Shown: one piece after another, positions 24,235 to 32,077 of the stretch
Numbering within the stretch: position 1 is the stretch's first letter
How the letters are laid out: each line of letters opens with the position of its first letter
Source of the DNA: Luteibacter sp. OK325
GTDB taxonomy: Bacteria > Pseudomonadota > Gammaproteobacteria > Xanthomonadales > Rhodanobacteraceae
Assembly (NCBI RefSeq): GCF_003050935.1
Contig: NZ_QAOX01000016.1
Location: 1-40,806 of the forward strand
Length of the DNA: 40,806 bases
Direction of reading: 5' to 3'
Program-made: the position numbers and the translations under genes
The notes under the pieces: generated by a model
Databases searched by the model: none
What the model saw: the letters and a program-made list of their open reading frames with translations, nothing else
Told to the model about the DNA's origin: nothing

Positions 24235-25893
24235 TCAGACCAGCTTCTTGTATTTGACGCGCTTGGGGCCGGCGTCGTCGCCGAAGCGGCGCTTCTTGTC
24301 GGCTTCGTATTCGTTGTAGTTGCCGGGGAAGAACTCGACGTGCGAATCGCCTTCGAACGCGATGATATGCGTGGCGATACGGTCGAGGAACCAGCGGTCA
24401 TGCGAGATGACCACGGCGCAGCCGGGGAACTCGAGCAGAGCGTCTTCCAGGGCGCGCAGGGTTTCGACGTCCAGATCGTTCGACGGCTCATCCAGGAGTA
24501 GCACGTTGCCGCCCTGCAGGAGCGTCTTGGCCATGTGCAGGCGGCCACGCTCACCACCGGAAAGGCTGCCGACGATCTTCTGCTGGTCGGTACCCTTGAA
24601 GTTGAAGCGGCCAATGTAGGCGCGCGACTGGATCTCGAAGTTACCGATCTGCAGGATGTCCGAGCCGCCCGACACTTCCTGCCAGACGTTGTTCTTCGGA
24701 TCGAGCGCGTCGCGCGACTGGTCGACGTAGGCGAGCTTCACCGTATGGCCGTGCTTGACCTCGCCGGTGTCGGGCTTCTCCAGGTTCATGATCATCTTCA
24801 TGAGCGTGGATTTACCGGCACCGTTCGGACCGATGATGCCGACAATGGCCCCCGGCGGAATCTTGAACGACAGGTCCTCGATGAGCACGCGGTCGCCGAA
24901 CGACTTGGTGACGTTCTTGAACTCGATCACTTCCTGGCCCAGGCGCTCGCCCGGCGGAATGAAGATTTCATTCGTTTCGTTACGGCGCTGGTACTCGACC
25001 GAGTTCAGTTCTTCGAATCGGTTGATGCGGGCCTTGCCCTTGGACTGGCGACCCTTGGCGGCCGTGCGGATCCACTCCAGTTCCTTCGCCAGCGCCTTCT
25101 GGCGCGACTTCTCCTGGTTGGCTTCCTGCTGAAGGCGTTCGCCCTTCTGCTCCAGCCACTCGGTGTAGTTGCCCTTCCAGGGAATACCGCGGCCGCGATC
25201 GAGCTCGAGGATCCACTCGGCGGCGTTGTCGAGGAAGTAGCGGTCATGGGTGACTGCCACGACGGTACCGGGGTAGTCGTGCAGGAAGGTTTCCAGCCAG
25301 TCCACCGACTCGGCGTCGAGATGGTTGGTCGGCTCGTCGAGCAGAAGCATGTCGGGCTTGGACAGCAGCAGACGGCACAGGGCGACACGGCGCTTCTCAC
25401 CACCGGACAGTGGGCCGACCACGGCGTCCCACGGCGGCAGGCGCAGGGCGTCGGCGGCCACTTCGAGCTGGCGCTCGAGGGCATGCGCGTCGTTGGCGGC
25501 AAGGATGCCTTCGAGGGCTTCCTGCTCCTTGGCGAGCTTGTCGAAGTCGGCGCCTTCTTCCGCATAGGCGGCGTAGACCTCTTCGAGGCGCTTCTGGGCG
25601 TCGAGAATCTCGGCCACGCCTTCCTCGACCACTTCGCGCACTGTCTTGGTCGGATCGAGGTCGGGTTCCTGGGCGAGATAGCCGATCTTGGTGCCGGGGT
25701 TGGCGCGCGCCTCACCCTGGAAGTCGGTGTCGACGCCGGCCATGATCCGCAGCACCGTCGACTTGCCCGAGCCGTTGATGCCCAGCAGGCCGATCTTGGC
25801 GCCGGGGAAGAAGGACAGCGAGATGTCCTTGATGATCTGGCGCTTCGGGGGGACGATCTTGCTCACCCCGTTCATGGTGTAGATGTACTGCAT
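24235..25893 (-). CDS. ettA: Energy-dependent translational throttle protein EttA (ABC-F ATPase)
   Basis: A 552-residue soluble ABC-F protein with two ATPase domains that binds the ribosomal E site and gates translation by ATP level. Domain one has Walker A GINGSGKST (38-46), the signature LSGGEKRRVAL and LLLDEPTNHLD. Next comes the arm/linker region RIRTAAKGRQSKGKARINRFEEL in the middle. Domain two has GPNGAGKST, LSGGERGRLHMAK and DEPSNDLD. The end KRVKYKKLV and the length match E. coli EttA (555). The N-terminus MQYIYTMNGVSKIVPPKR fixes the start at 25893. A TATAAT box lies 63 bases upstream. Confidence 0.95.
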   Translation of the reverse strand: MQYIYTMNGVSKIVPPKRQIIKDISLSFFPGAKIGLLGINGSGKSTVLRIMAGVDTDFQGEARANPGTKIGYLAQEPDLDPTKTVREVVEEGVAEILDAQKRLEEVYAAYAEEGADFDKLAKEQEALEGILAANDAHALERQLEVAADALRLPPWDAVVGPLSGGEKRRVALCRLLLSKPDMLLLDEPTNHLDAESVDWLETFLHDYPGTVVAVTHDRYFLDNAAEWILELDRGRGIPWKGNYTEWLEQKGERLQQEANQEKSRQKALAKELEWIRTAAKGRQSKGKARINRFEELNSVEYQRRNETNEIFIPPGERLGQEVIEFKNVTKSFGDRVLIEDLSFKIPPGAIVGIIGPNGAGKSTLMKMIMNLEKPDTGEVKHGHTVKLAYVDQSRDALDPKNNVWQEVSGGSDILQIGNFEIQSRAYIGRFNFKGTDQQKIVGSLSGGERGRLHMAKTLLQGGNVLLLDEPSNDLDVETLRALEDALLEFPGCAVVISHDRWFLDRIATHIIAFEGDSHVEFFPGNYNEYEADKKRRFGDDAGPKRVKYKKLV

Positions 25894-25955
25894 GGATGCT
25901 CCGTAGGCCAAGGCCGCGCCCCCGGGGCCGATGCACGCCGGGTGGGCAAACCCCG

Positions 25956-25961
25956 ATTATA
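25956..25961 (-). promoter_or_regulatory. -10 box for ettA
   Basis: On the minus strand the sequence reads TATAAT, a perfect -10 hexamer, within CCGCTATAATCGG. It would start a transcript with a leader of about 55 bases to the ettA ATG. No matching TTGACA-like -35 is seen at the right distance. Confidence 0.5.
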
Positions 25962-26132
25962 GCGGCTTCGGGTGTCGGGGCGCTGTCCCCGGGACGGGAA
26001 GCCTGGCCGCCGTGTGGGACCTTTCGGGCATGGTTCATCGAGGTGTGCCCGTGTCCCGGCAGGGGTCCGCCCGCAGACGTCCGTCGAGGCGGCACACAGA
26101 CTGGACGGTCTCCCTTCTGGACCCGGCCCGTC

Positions 26133-27155
26133 ATGGTTTCCTCTTCCCGCGTCGCCGCATGGCTTCTGCTTCTTGCGTCTCCCCCTTTGGCCGCCACCAC
26201 CGCCTCAAGCCTCGTCGACCGCTTCGACCTCGCGGTGGCCGGCATGTCCCCGACAGGAGGGCCGACCGTCGTGGAGCGTTCCCGGCCAAGGCGCTCCGGT
26301 GCCGACTTCGTCGTCGAGCGTCGCCTGAACGTGAAAGTTGAGTTCCCGGATAGTGTCTCCGGCACGATGTATTCGGGTCTGCTCCACGGTGAGGCCGCTG
26401 TCTTTACCCGTTCAGTCAATCGCCTGGACGCGGCGGTCATGCGCGAGGGCACGATCGAAGTGACGTCGTTGGATGCCGGTTCCACAATCGGTGCCCCGGA
26501 CCTGCCTTCCCGGCGGTCTGGTCGTTCCGTCGGGCCGGGCCACTTCGAGAACCCCGCGGCCTACAGTCTTGATATTCACTTTCTCAAGCATGACGACCTG
26601 GCGGATCTGAGCATCTGGGACGTCCACGCGCGCTACGTCGCGTGGTGGCTTGCGGATCTGTCAAATCATGTTCTGCCCACCGAGCCCATCAGCGTCTGGT
26701 ATTCGGCGGGCGTGCCGTCGCTCACCGACATGGCTTATGGCGGGGAAGGCTCGCTCCACGCCTTCGAGCGTGCATTGAAGGCACTGGACGACGATTACCA
26801 GTTCGGCCTGGAGCGAACCTACAAGAAAAAATACATCGTGCTGACAGCCAACGCTCCCATGCCAGGCACCGCTGGGGTGGCGTTCGAAGGCGGCAATGAA
26901 GCCATGGCGTCCCTGGGCGGGCGGGAGCGGATCATCGCGCATGAAATCGGGCACATGCTGGGCGCCAACCACCTGAGTGCAGAGACGCGCGGCTGGTGGG
27001 GGTGCGAAACGAACATGCTCTCGATCGCCAACAAGCTGCGCCACGACTGCCTCGAGTACACCGCCGCCAATCAGCGTGCGATTCGCTCCTACATGAGGCA
27101 CGGGCCGGACACGACCGCCCCACGGAAGATGGCGGACGCGCCGACCGCCGAGTGA
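26133..27155 (+). CDS. Secreted metzincin-type zinc metalloprotease, copy 1
   Basis: A 340-residue exported protease. A signal peptide (about 1-21, LLLLASPPLAATT) is followed by a pro-domain (about 22-130, with GTMYSGLLHGEAAVFTRS), a basic site RRSGRS (127-132), and a catalytic domain. The zinc site is HEIGHMLGANH: ligands His270, His274, His280 and catalytic Glu271. The Met-turn is CETNM (Met295). Cys291 and Cys306 probably form a disulfide beside it. The pattern resembles bacterial reprolysin-like (M12-type) metzincins; the exact family is not certain. There is no cysteine in the pro-domain, hence no cysteine switch. It is convergent with copy 2 and is the only one of four running right. 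The target is unknown. Confidence 0.8.
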   Translation: MVSSSRVAAWLLLLASPPLAATTASSLVDRFDLAVAGMSPTGGPTVVERSRPRRSGADFVVERRLNVKVEFPDSVSGTMYSGLLHGEAAVFTRSVNRLDAAVMREGTIEVTSLDAGSTIGAPDLPSRRSGRSVGPGHFENPAAYSLDIHFLKHDDLADLSIWDVHARYVAWWLADLSNHVLPTEPISVWYSAGVPSLTDMAYGGEGSLHAFERALKALDDDYQFGLERTYKKKYIVLTANAPMPGTAGVAFEGGNEAMASLGGRERIIAHEIGHMLGANHLSAETRGWWGCETNMLSIANKLRHDCLEYTAANQRAIRSYMRHGPDTTAPRKMADAPTAE

Positions 27156-27163
27156 TGACGCGC

Positions 27164-27189
27164 GAAGGGCCGCCGCGTGGCGGCCCTTC
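27164..27189. terminator. Bidirectional hairpin between convergent proteases
   Basis: GAAGGGCCGCC (27164-27174), loop GCGT, GGCGGCCCTTC (27179-27189): a perfect 11-bp stem in the 44-base gap between the stop codons of protease copies 1 and 2. There is no long T-tract on either side, but position and stability fit a shared transcript end. Confidence 0.7.
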
Positions 27190-27199
27190 GACAAGACGC

Positions 27200-28294
27200 T
27201 CACGGCGTGACCGTGGGACCCCCCAGGTAAGGCGGCAGGTAACCCTTGAGATCGACGTAACGCTGGATACTGGCAACGTTTGCCGCTGAGTACTCGTAGC
27301 AGTTCGCGAGCAGTGGCGTGTCGTTGAAGTACATGTTGGTTCGGCAGGGCCACCACCGCCATCCACGCCATTCCGCCTGGGCGTGTTCGGCACCGAACAG
27401 GTGCCCCACTTCATGGGCGATGATGCTGTAAGGCCCGGACAGTGATGCAATGGCTATGCCGCTCCTCGGCACGGCCTGGCCGAGCTTCCCCTCGGCAGGC
27501 CGGTCACGCGTGAGCAGCACATATTTGTTTTTCCATGTTCGCCTGATGCCCCGGCTTTCCACGTAACGGTCGACCGCCTTGAGCCAGGTCGTCACGGACG
27601 ATGGCAGGCCGTAGGGCTGATCGCTGATGCCGGGAATCGACTGCAGATAAACGACATGGATCGACATGTCCGGTGGAATGACACGGGATTCCATGTCGCG
27701 CAACCACCACGCGACGTAGCCGGCGTGAATCTCCCGCGCCTGGCTCGAACGCAGCTCATCGTGCAGGAAGAGCCGGACCTCGATCGGCGCCAGCGGGTCC
27801 GCCAGTGGCATCGGCAGGCTCGGCTCCTCGAGAAATTCCACGTCGCCCTCGAAGCCGACCGTTGCCGAACGACGTTGCCTTTTTGCATCTCCCGTGGAGC
27901 CCGCCGGAACGTGGGTATGGCCGACCGCTGCTACGTTCACGCTGAGGGACGTGACGTGTACGCCGTCTTTCGTGACGATACTTACGTCGAGGCCGCCACG
28001 GGATCGTGTGACGACGGCGGTATCGCCATCGAGCAGGGCGTCGTAGAGCGTCGCAGGCGATTCATCGGGGAAGACGACGGAGCTGCGCAGACGCGATGTC
28101 ACGGTCAGCGTCGATACGTGGCCCGACTCCGTGTCTCCATCGAAAGAGGGAATGACAATCGTGGCTGGCAGCGCTCCGTTCGCGAGCGCATCGAAGCGAG
28201 CGATGATGTCGCTGCCCTGGCAATCCATCGGCAGGAGCAAAACCGGAGAGAGCGCCAGCATCACCCGCGTTGCGTGGCCTGCTTTCATGTTCAT
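27200..28294 (-). CDS. Secreted metzincin-type zinc metalloprotease, copy 2
   Basis: A 364-residue paralogue of copy 1. An N-terminal export signal (about 1-25) leads a pro-domain (about 26-138, with ATLYDALLDGDTAVVTRS), the basic site KRQRRS (138-143), and a catalytic domain beginning around the strand VRLFLHDE. HEVGHLFGAEH supplies His294, Glu295, His298 and His304. The Met-turn is CRTNM (Met321), with Cys317 and Cys332 flanking it. The C-terminus is proline-rich (YLPPYLGGPTVTP). GGAGG lies four bases before ATG 28294. That ATG overlaps the stop of the decayed copy 3 (ATGA), so the two were once translationally coupled and probably share a transcript. Confidence 0.8.
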   Translation of the reverse strand: MNMKAGHATRVMLALSPVLLLPMDCQGSDIIARFDALANGALPATIVIPSFDGDTESGHVSTLTVTSRLRSSVVFPDESPATLYDALLDGDTAVVTRSRGGLDVSIVTKDGVHVTSLSVNVAAVGHTHVPAGSTGDAKRQRRSATVGFEGDVEFLEEPSLPMPLADPLAPIEVRLFLHDELRSSQAREIHAGYVAWWLRDMESRVIPPDMSIHVVYLQSIPGISDQPYGLPSSVTTWLKAVDRYVESRGIRRTWKNKYVLLTRDRPAEGKLGQAVPRSGIAIASLSGPYSIIAHEVGHLFGAEHAQAEWRGWRWWPCRTNMYFNDTPLLANCYEYSAANVASIQRYVDLKGYLPPYLGGPTVTP

Positions 28295-28946
28295 CGATCC
28301 TCCGACCAACGGCTGTTCTCGGCGAAGCCGTCGCCCGTCCGGATGTAGTTGTCGATCGAGCGCATGTTCGCCGTCGAATAGCCGTAGCAGTTGGAGCGAA
28401 GCAGGAGGCTCGGAGCGAACATGTTCGTCTCGCACCACCATCCACCGAAACGCACTTCGGCGTTCCTATGGGTCGCACCAAGCAGATGCCCGAGTTGGTG
28501 CGCAAGCTCGGGGTACCTGCCACTGATCGATGCGATGCCGTCTGCGCCTTTCTGCCAGGACCGGCCGTAACGCGCGGGCTCGGGAAGTCCGTTCACGATG
28601 AGCACGAACTTGTGCTTGTACGTGCGGGGGATGTGCTGTTCCCGCGCATAGTTCCCGACGACGCTCGACCAGTCGTGCAGGGATCCGATGAACTGGTATT
28701 TCATGTCGGTAACGTCGGGGATGCGCTGGCTGTAGAGAACGTCGACCTTCTTGCCGTGGGTGATGTTGCGCTGAAGGTCGGCGAGCCACCACGCGATGTA
28801 GCCGGCATGGTGTCGGCCGTGGTGCTCACCGGCGCAGGTGACGGGTGAGCAGGCAATGGCCGCGCGAATGCGCTTCCGCAGCTGGCCAGGATGCCGGCTG
28901 TGAGCATGAAGGACGTGGCGCGCGTCGCGCGGGTGTGAGGGTGCAT
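28291..28946 (-). pseudogene. Decayed metzincin metalloprotease, copy 3
   Basis: A gene remnant in two frames. From ATG 28946 one frame encodes a good signal peptide (MHPHTRATRATSFMLTAG...SAFA) and then loses homology. About 100 bases on, a different frame carries the protease middle (HAGYIAWWLADL, aligned with HAGYVAWWLRDM of copy 2) and continues without a start codon before ATG 28704. About 150 residues of pro-domain and early catalytic domain are missing. The zinc motif reads HQLGHLLGATH: the catalytic glutamate is glutamine (codon CAA at 28495-28497). CETNM and both flanking cysteines remain. Deletion, frameshift and active-site loss together argue for a pseudogene, although its end still couples to copy 2. 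Confidence 0.8.
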
Positions 28947-29046
28947 GTCGCTTCCTTGGCTTGACGATTACCCAGTATTCGCCAGGCCGGGAAGAGCGAT
29001 TGCAGGTGCGGCCCGCCTCAGCGGGTAGGGGCGTGCCAGCACGAAA

Positions 29047-29074
29047 GACCGACTCCGGCGGGCCGGAGCCGGTC
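29047..29074 (-). terminator. Hairpin after protease copy 4
   Basis: GACCG-A-CTCCGG, loop CGGG, CCGGAG-C-CGGTC makes an 11-bp stem with one A-C mismatch. On the minus strand it is followed by CTTTCGT. It lies six bases beyond the copy 4 stop codon and is the likely transcript end. Confidence 0.65.
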
Positions 29075-29080
29075 GTTCAC

Positions 29081-30106
29081 TTACAGCCTTGCGTTAAGGA
29101 AGTTGCGGATGTTCTGCCGGTTGGCATCGGTGTATTGCTGGTTGCTGATCTTGCCGATGATGCTGTTCCCCATGTTTGAAACATGCAGCAGATAGACGGC
29201 GGCATCTTCGTGCCTGGCGCCGATCATGTGGCCTACTTCGTGGGCGAAGTTGTGCCGGTGTCCGTGATTGCTCACGAAGGCCGAGTGGCCGTTAACCTGG
29301 GCCACGCCGAGGACCGTGTCGAATGAGCGCCCGACCCAGTTTTTAGCGGGCTCGCCGACGAGCAGTACGTGCTTGGTAAAGCGGCCAGCGGTTCCTCCCT
29401 GTGCCTGGACGTAGTCGTCCGCCACCTGGCGGAAGTCGGCGAGACGGTCGATCCGGGAATTGCTCGCGTGGTAATCGAAGTCGGTCACCCCTTGGATCCG
29501 CGCCTTCAGCGTCACGCGTACGGGAAGGCCCGGTTTCACCTCGGTCATCATCTCCCTGATCCAGCCGGCCGCGTACCAGTTCAGGACCTTTGCGTGATTA
29601 TCTTCACCGGCGTCATCGTGCAGGAAGATCCAGACGCGGAGTTCATTCTCTTCTGCCCTGTCGGGCTGTCGCTCGGTCGGTTCTGCGTCGTTCGAAGGCG
29701 GGAAGAACAGCTCGCTGGCGCCCGCATAGTCGACCGGCCAGTCCGTCGAGCGCTTTGTGCGCCGTCTGGACGGTGTCTGCTCGGTCTTTTCGTCGAAAGC
29801 GATGTCCAGCGCATCGCCCATGCGGACGATGGTCGCCGGCTGGCCGTCGACTTCAGCCAGGAACATGGTGCCGGAACCGCCGTCGGGGGCCTCCAGTTCG
29901 ACGTCCAGTCGTTCAAGCACGTCGAGCTTTCGCGCGGTTCCATCGCCAGGCAGGTCATCGCCAGGCAGGTAGAAGCTGCGGGGGAGACCGGCGGCGACTT
30001 CCGAGTCGAAAAGGGCTGTCGACGAGGTGGAGGCCAGTCCCGGGGCGGGAAAGGCGAAGGGGCTGGCGACCAGCGCCAGCGCAAACATGAGGGACCTTGG
30101 GTGCAT
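29081..30106 (-). CDS. Secreted metzincin-type zinc metalloprotease, copy 4 (divergent)
   Basis: A 341-residue protein with signal peptide (MHPRSLMFALALVASPFAF...GLAS), pro-domain (about 27-113, with GTMFLAEVDGQPATIVR), basic site RRRTKRS (114-120), and a catalytic domain with FLHDD at 161-165. The zinc site is HEVGHMIGARH (His289, Glu290, His293, His299), followed by the Met-turn SNM (Met312). It is the most distant of the four. It lacks both cysteines around the Met-turn and has an acidic stretch after the basic site. AGGA lies eight bases before the ATG. It is leftward, in line with copies 3 and 2 but separated by a hairpin, so probably a separate transcript. Upstream it is divergent from glyA. 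Confidence 0.8.
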   Translation of the reverse strand: MHPRSLMFALALVASPFAFPAPGLASTSSTALFDSEVAAGLPRSFYLPGDDLPGDGTARKLDVLERLDVELEAPDGGSGTMFLAEVDGQPATIVRMGDALDIAFDEKTEQTPSRRRTKRSTDWPVDYAGASELFFPPSNDAEPTERQPDRAEENELRVWIFLHDDAGEDNHAKVLNWYAAGWIREMMTEVKPGLPVRVTLKARIQGVTDFDYHASNSRIDRLADFRQVADDYVQAQGGTAGRFTKHVLLVGEPAKNWVGRSFDTVLGVAQVNGHSAFVSNHGHRHNFAHEVGHMIGARHEDAAVYLLHVSNMGNSIIGKISNQQYTDANRQNIRNFLNARL

Positions 30107-30299
30107 GGGGAAATCCTTTCCGCGGCATGAGGGAGCGCAGGAGTGGCGCCCTTCAAAGGGTAGGGCGGCGAGCCCGCGAACTGCCGTCAGCCGACTGCCC
30201 AGGGTCGCGTAGGGGAATGGCGGGGCGGGGAGTGGCCGCAAACTCCCGCTAACGCTACACTTTCGGTCTTCTTTCCCCACCCGTTCCCATGAGGTCGAG

Positions 30300-31556
30300 A
30301 TGTTCCCGAAGGATGCAAAGATCGCCGGATACGACGACGAACTCGCCAAGGCCATCGCCGACGAGTCCCGCCGCCAGGAAGATCACGTCGAGCTGATCGC
30401 CTCGGAGAACTACGCCAGCCCACGCGTCATGGAAGCCCAGGGCTCGAAGCTGACCAACAAGTACGCCGAGGGTTACCCGGGCAAGCGCTACTACGGTGGC
30501 TGCGAGTACGTGGACGTCGCCGAACGGCTCGCCATCGAGCGCCTGAAGCAGCTCTTCGGTGCCGACTACGCCAATGTGCAGCCGCATTCCGGCTCGCAGG
30601 CGAACCAGGCCGTTTACTTCGCCCTGCTGCAGCCGGGCGACACCATCCTGGGCATGAGCCTGGCCCATGGTGGCCACCTCACCCACGGCGCCAAGGTCAA
30701 CCTCTCGGGCAAGATCTTCAACGCGGTGCAGTACGGCATCGATCCGGAATCGGGTCTGGTCGACTACAACGAAGTCGAGCGCCTCGCCGTCGAGCACAAG
30801 CCGAAGATGATCGTCGCCGGTTTCTCGGCGTACTCGCAGATCCTCGACTGGGGCCGCTTCCGGGCGATCGCCGACAAGGTCGGTGCCTATCTGTTCGTCG
30901 ACATGGCGCACATCGCCGGTCTCGTCGCCGCGGGCGAGTACCCGAACCCGATCGAGCACGCGCACGTGGTCACATCCACGACGCACAAGACGCTGCGCGG
31001 TCCGCGCGGCGGCATCATCGTCGCCAGGGGCCTGGGCGAGGAACTGGAAAAGAAGCTGCAGTCCATCGTCTTCCCGGGCATCCAGGGCGGCCCGCTCATG
31101 CACGTCATCGCGGCCAAGGCGGTCGCCTTCAAGGAAGCGCTCGAGCCCTCGTTCAAGACCTACCAGGCCCAGGTGGTGAAGAACGCCAAGGCCATGGCGA
31201 AGACCTTCATCGAGCGCGGCTACAAGATCGTTTCCGGGGGCACCGAGAACCACCTCATGCTGATCGACCTGATCGGTCGCGACGCCACCGGCAAGGACGC
31301 GGAAGCGGCACTGGGTAAGGCGCACATCACGGTGAACAAGAACGCCGTGCCGAACGATCCGCGTTCGCCGTTCGTCACTTCGGGCCTGCGCGTCGGTACG
31401 CCGGCGATCACCACCCGCGGCTACGACGAAGCGGCCACGGTAGAACTCACCCAGTGGATGTGCGACGTGCTCGACGCCCCGGGCGACGAGAAGGTCATCG
31501 CGGCCGTGCGTGAGAAAGTCACGGCGCAGTGCGCACGATTCCCGGTTTACGGCTGA
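30300..31556 (+). CDS. glyA: Serine hydroxymethyltransferase
   Basis: A 418-residue PLP enzyme converting serine and tetrahydrofolate to glycine and methylene-THF. Motifs are [20 protein letters not shown] near the N-terminus, [14 protein letters not shown], the PLP-lysine in [14 protein letters not shown] (Lys230), and the C-terminal [15 protein letters not shown]. Length and start are standard, and GAGG lies a few bases before the ATG. A -10-like TACACT at 30256 is weak. It is divergent from protease copy 4 and followed by nrdR after three bases. The antisense frame over this gene is long but is a codon-bias shadow. Confidence 0.97.
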   Translation: MFPKDAKIAGYDDELAKAIADESRRQEDHVELIASENYASPRVMEAQGSKLTNKYAEGYPGKRYYGGCEYVDVAERLAIERLKQLFGADYANVQPHSGSQANQAVYFALLQPGDTILGMSLAHGGHLTHGAKVNLSGKIFNAVQYGIDPESGLVDYNEVERLAVEHKPKMIVAGFSAYSQILDWGRFRAIADKVGAYLFVDMAHIAGLVAAGEYPNPIEHAHVVTSTTHKTLRGPRGGIIVARGLGEELEKKLQSIVFPGIQGGPLMHVIAAKAVAFKEALEPSFKTYQAQVVKNAKAMAKTFIERGYKIVSGGTENHLMLIDLIGRDATGKDAEAALGKAHITVNKNAVPNDPRSPFVTSGLRVGTPAITTRGYDEAATVELTQWMCDVLDAPGDEKVIAAVREKVTAQCARFPVYG

Positions 31557-31559
31557 TCG

Positions 31560-32075
31560 ATGCACTGTCCGTTCTGCCAGCATGAAGACACCCGTGTCAT
31601 CGATTCCCGCCTCACGGAGGACGGTGGCACGGTGCGGCGTCGCCGCGAGTGTCCGCAATGCAGCGAGCGTTTCAACACGTTCGAAACGGCAGAGCTCAAG
31701 CTTCCGGCGATCGTCAAATCCGGCGATCGTCGCGAGCCTTTCGACGAACACAAGCTGCGCGTGAGTTTTGAACGCGCGTTGCAGAAGCGTCCGGTTTCCA
31801 GCGATGCGGTGGATGGTGCGGTGCGCGCCGTGGTCAACGACCTGCGTCGCTGCGGCGAGCGCGAAGTACCGTCGCGACAGGTTGGCGAACTGGTGATGCG
31901 TGAGCTCAAGGCGCTCGACCAGGTAGCCTACGTGCGCTTCGCCTCCGTGTATCGCCGGTTCGAGGACGTCCACGCCTTCCGCGAGGAGATCGAGAAGCTC
32001 GAACGCGACCTGCCGTCGCTCGAAGGCCTGCAACTGCCGCTGCTGGATGCGGCCAGGCGCGGGCGCAAGAGCTGA
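31560..32075 (+). CDS. nrdR: Transcriptional repressor NrdR
   Basis: A 171-residue repressor of ribonucleotide reductase genes, responding to ATP/dATP. The N-terminal zinc ribbon has Cys3, Cys6, Cys31 and Cys34 (CPFC...CPQC), with VIDSR and [10 protein letters not shown]. The ATP-cone domain follows (about 48-140: [23 protein letters not shown]). The C-terminal tail is slightly longer than in E. coli. The gene starts three bases after glyA and ends two bases before ribD, a common arrangement in proteobacteria. Confidence 0.97.
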   Translation: MHCPFCQHEDTRVIDSRLTEDGGTVRRRRECPQCSERFNTFETAELKLPAIVKSGDRREPFDEHKLRVSFERALQKRPVSSDAVDGAVRAVVNDLRRCGEREVPSRQVGELVMRELKALDQVAYVRFASVYRRFEDVHAFREEIEKLERDLPSLEGLQLPLLDAARRGRKS

Positions 32076-32077
32076 GC

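Noticed and set aside
24535-25962. Antisense frame over ettA (about 475 codons)
   Set aside because: ettA on the minus strand is complete with two ABC domains. The plus-strand frame has no domain and is a shadow.
28291-28704. Intact small 137-residue protease
   Set aside because: It lacks the N-terminal half of the catalytic domain and any signal peptide in frame, and the catalytic glutamate is glutamine, so it is treated as part of a pseudogene.
26133-30106. Metalloprotease island as a toxin-immunity or contact-dependent system
   Set aside because: No immunity-like small gene, PAAR, VgrG, Rhs, TpsA or pore-forming partner is seen. Each copy has its own Sec-type signal peptide.
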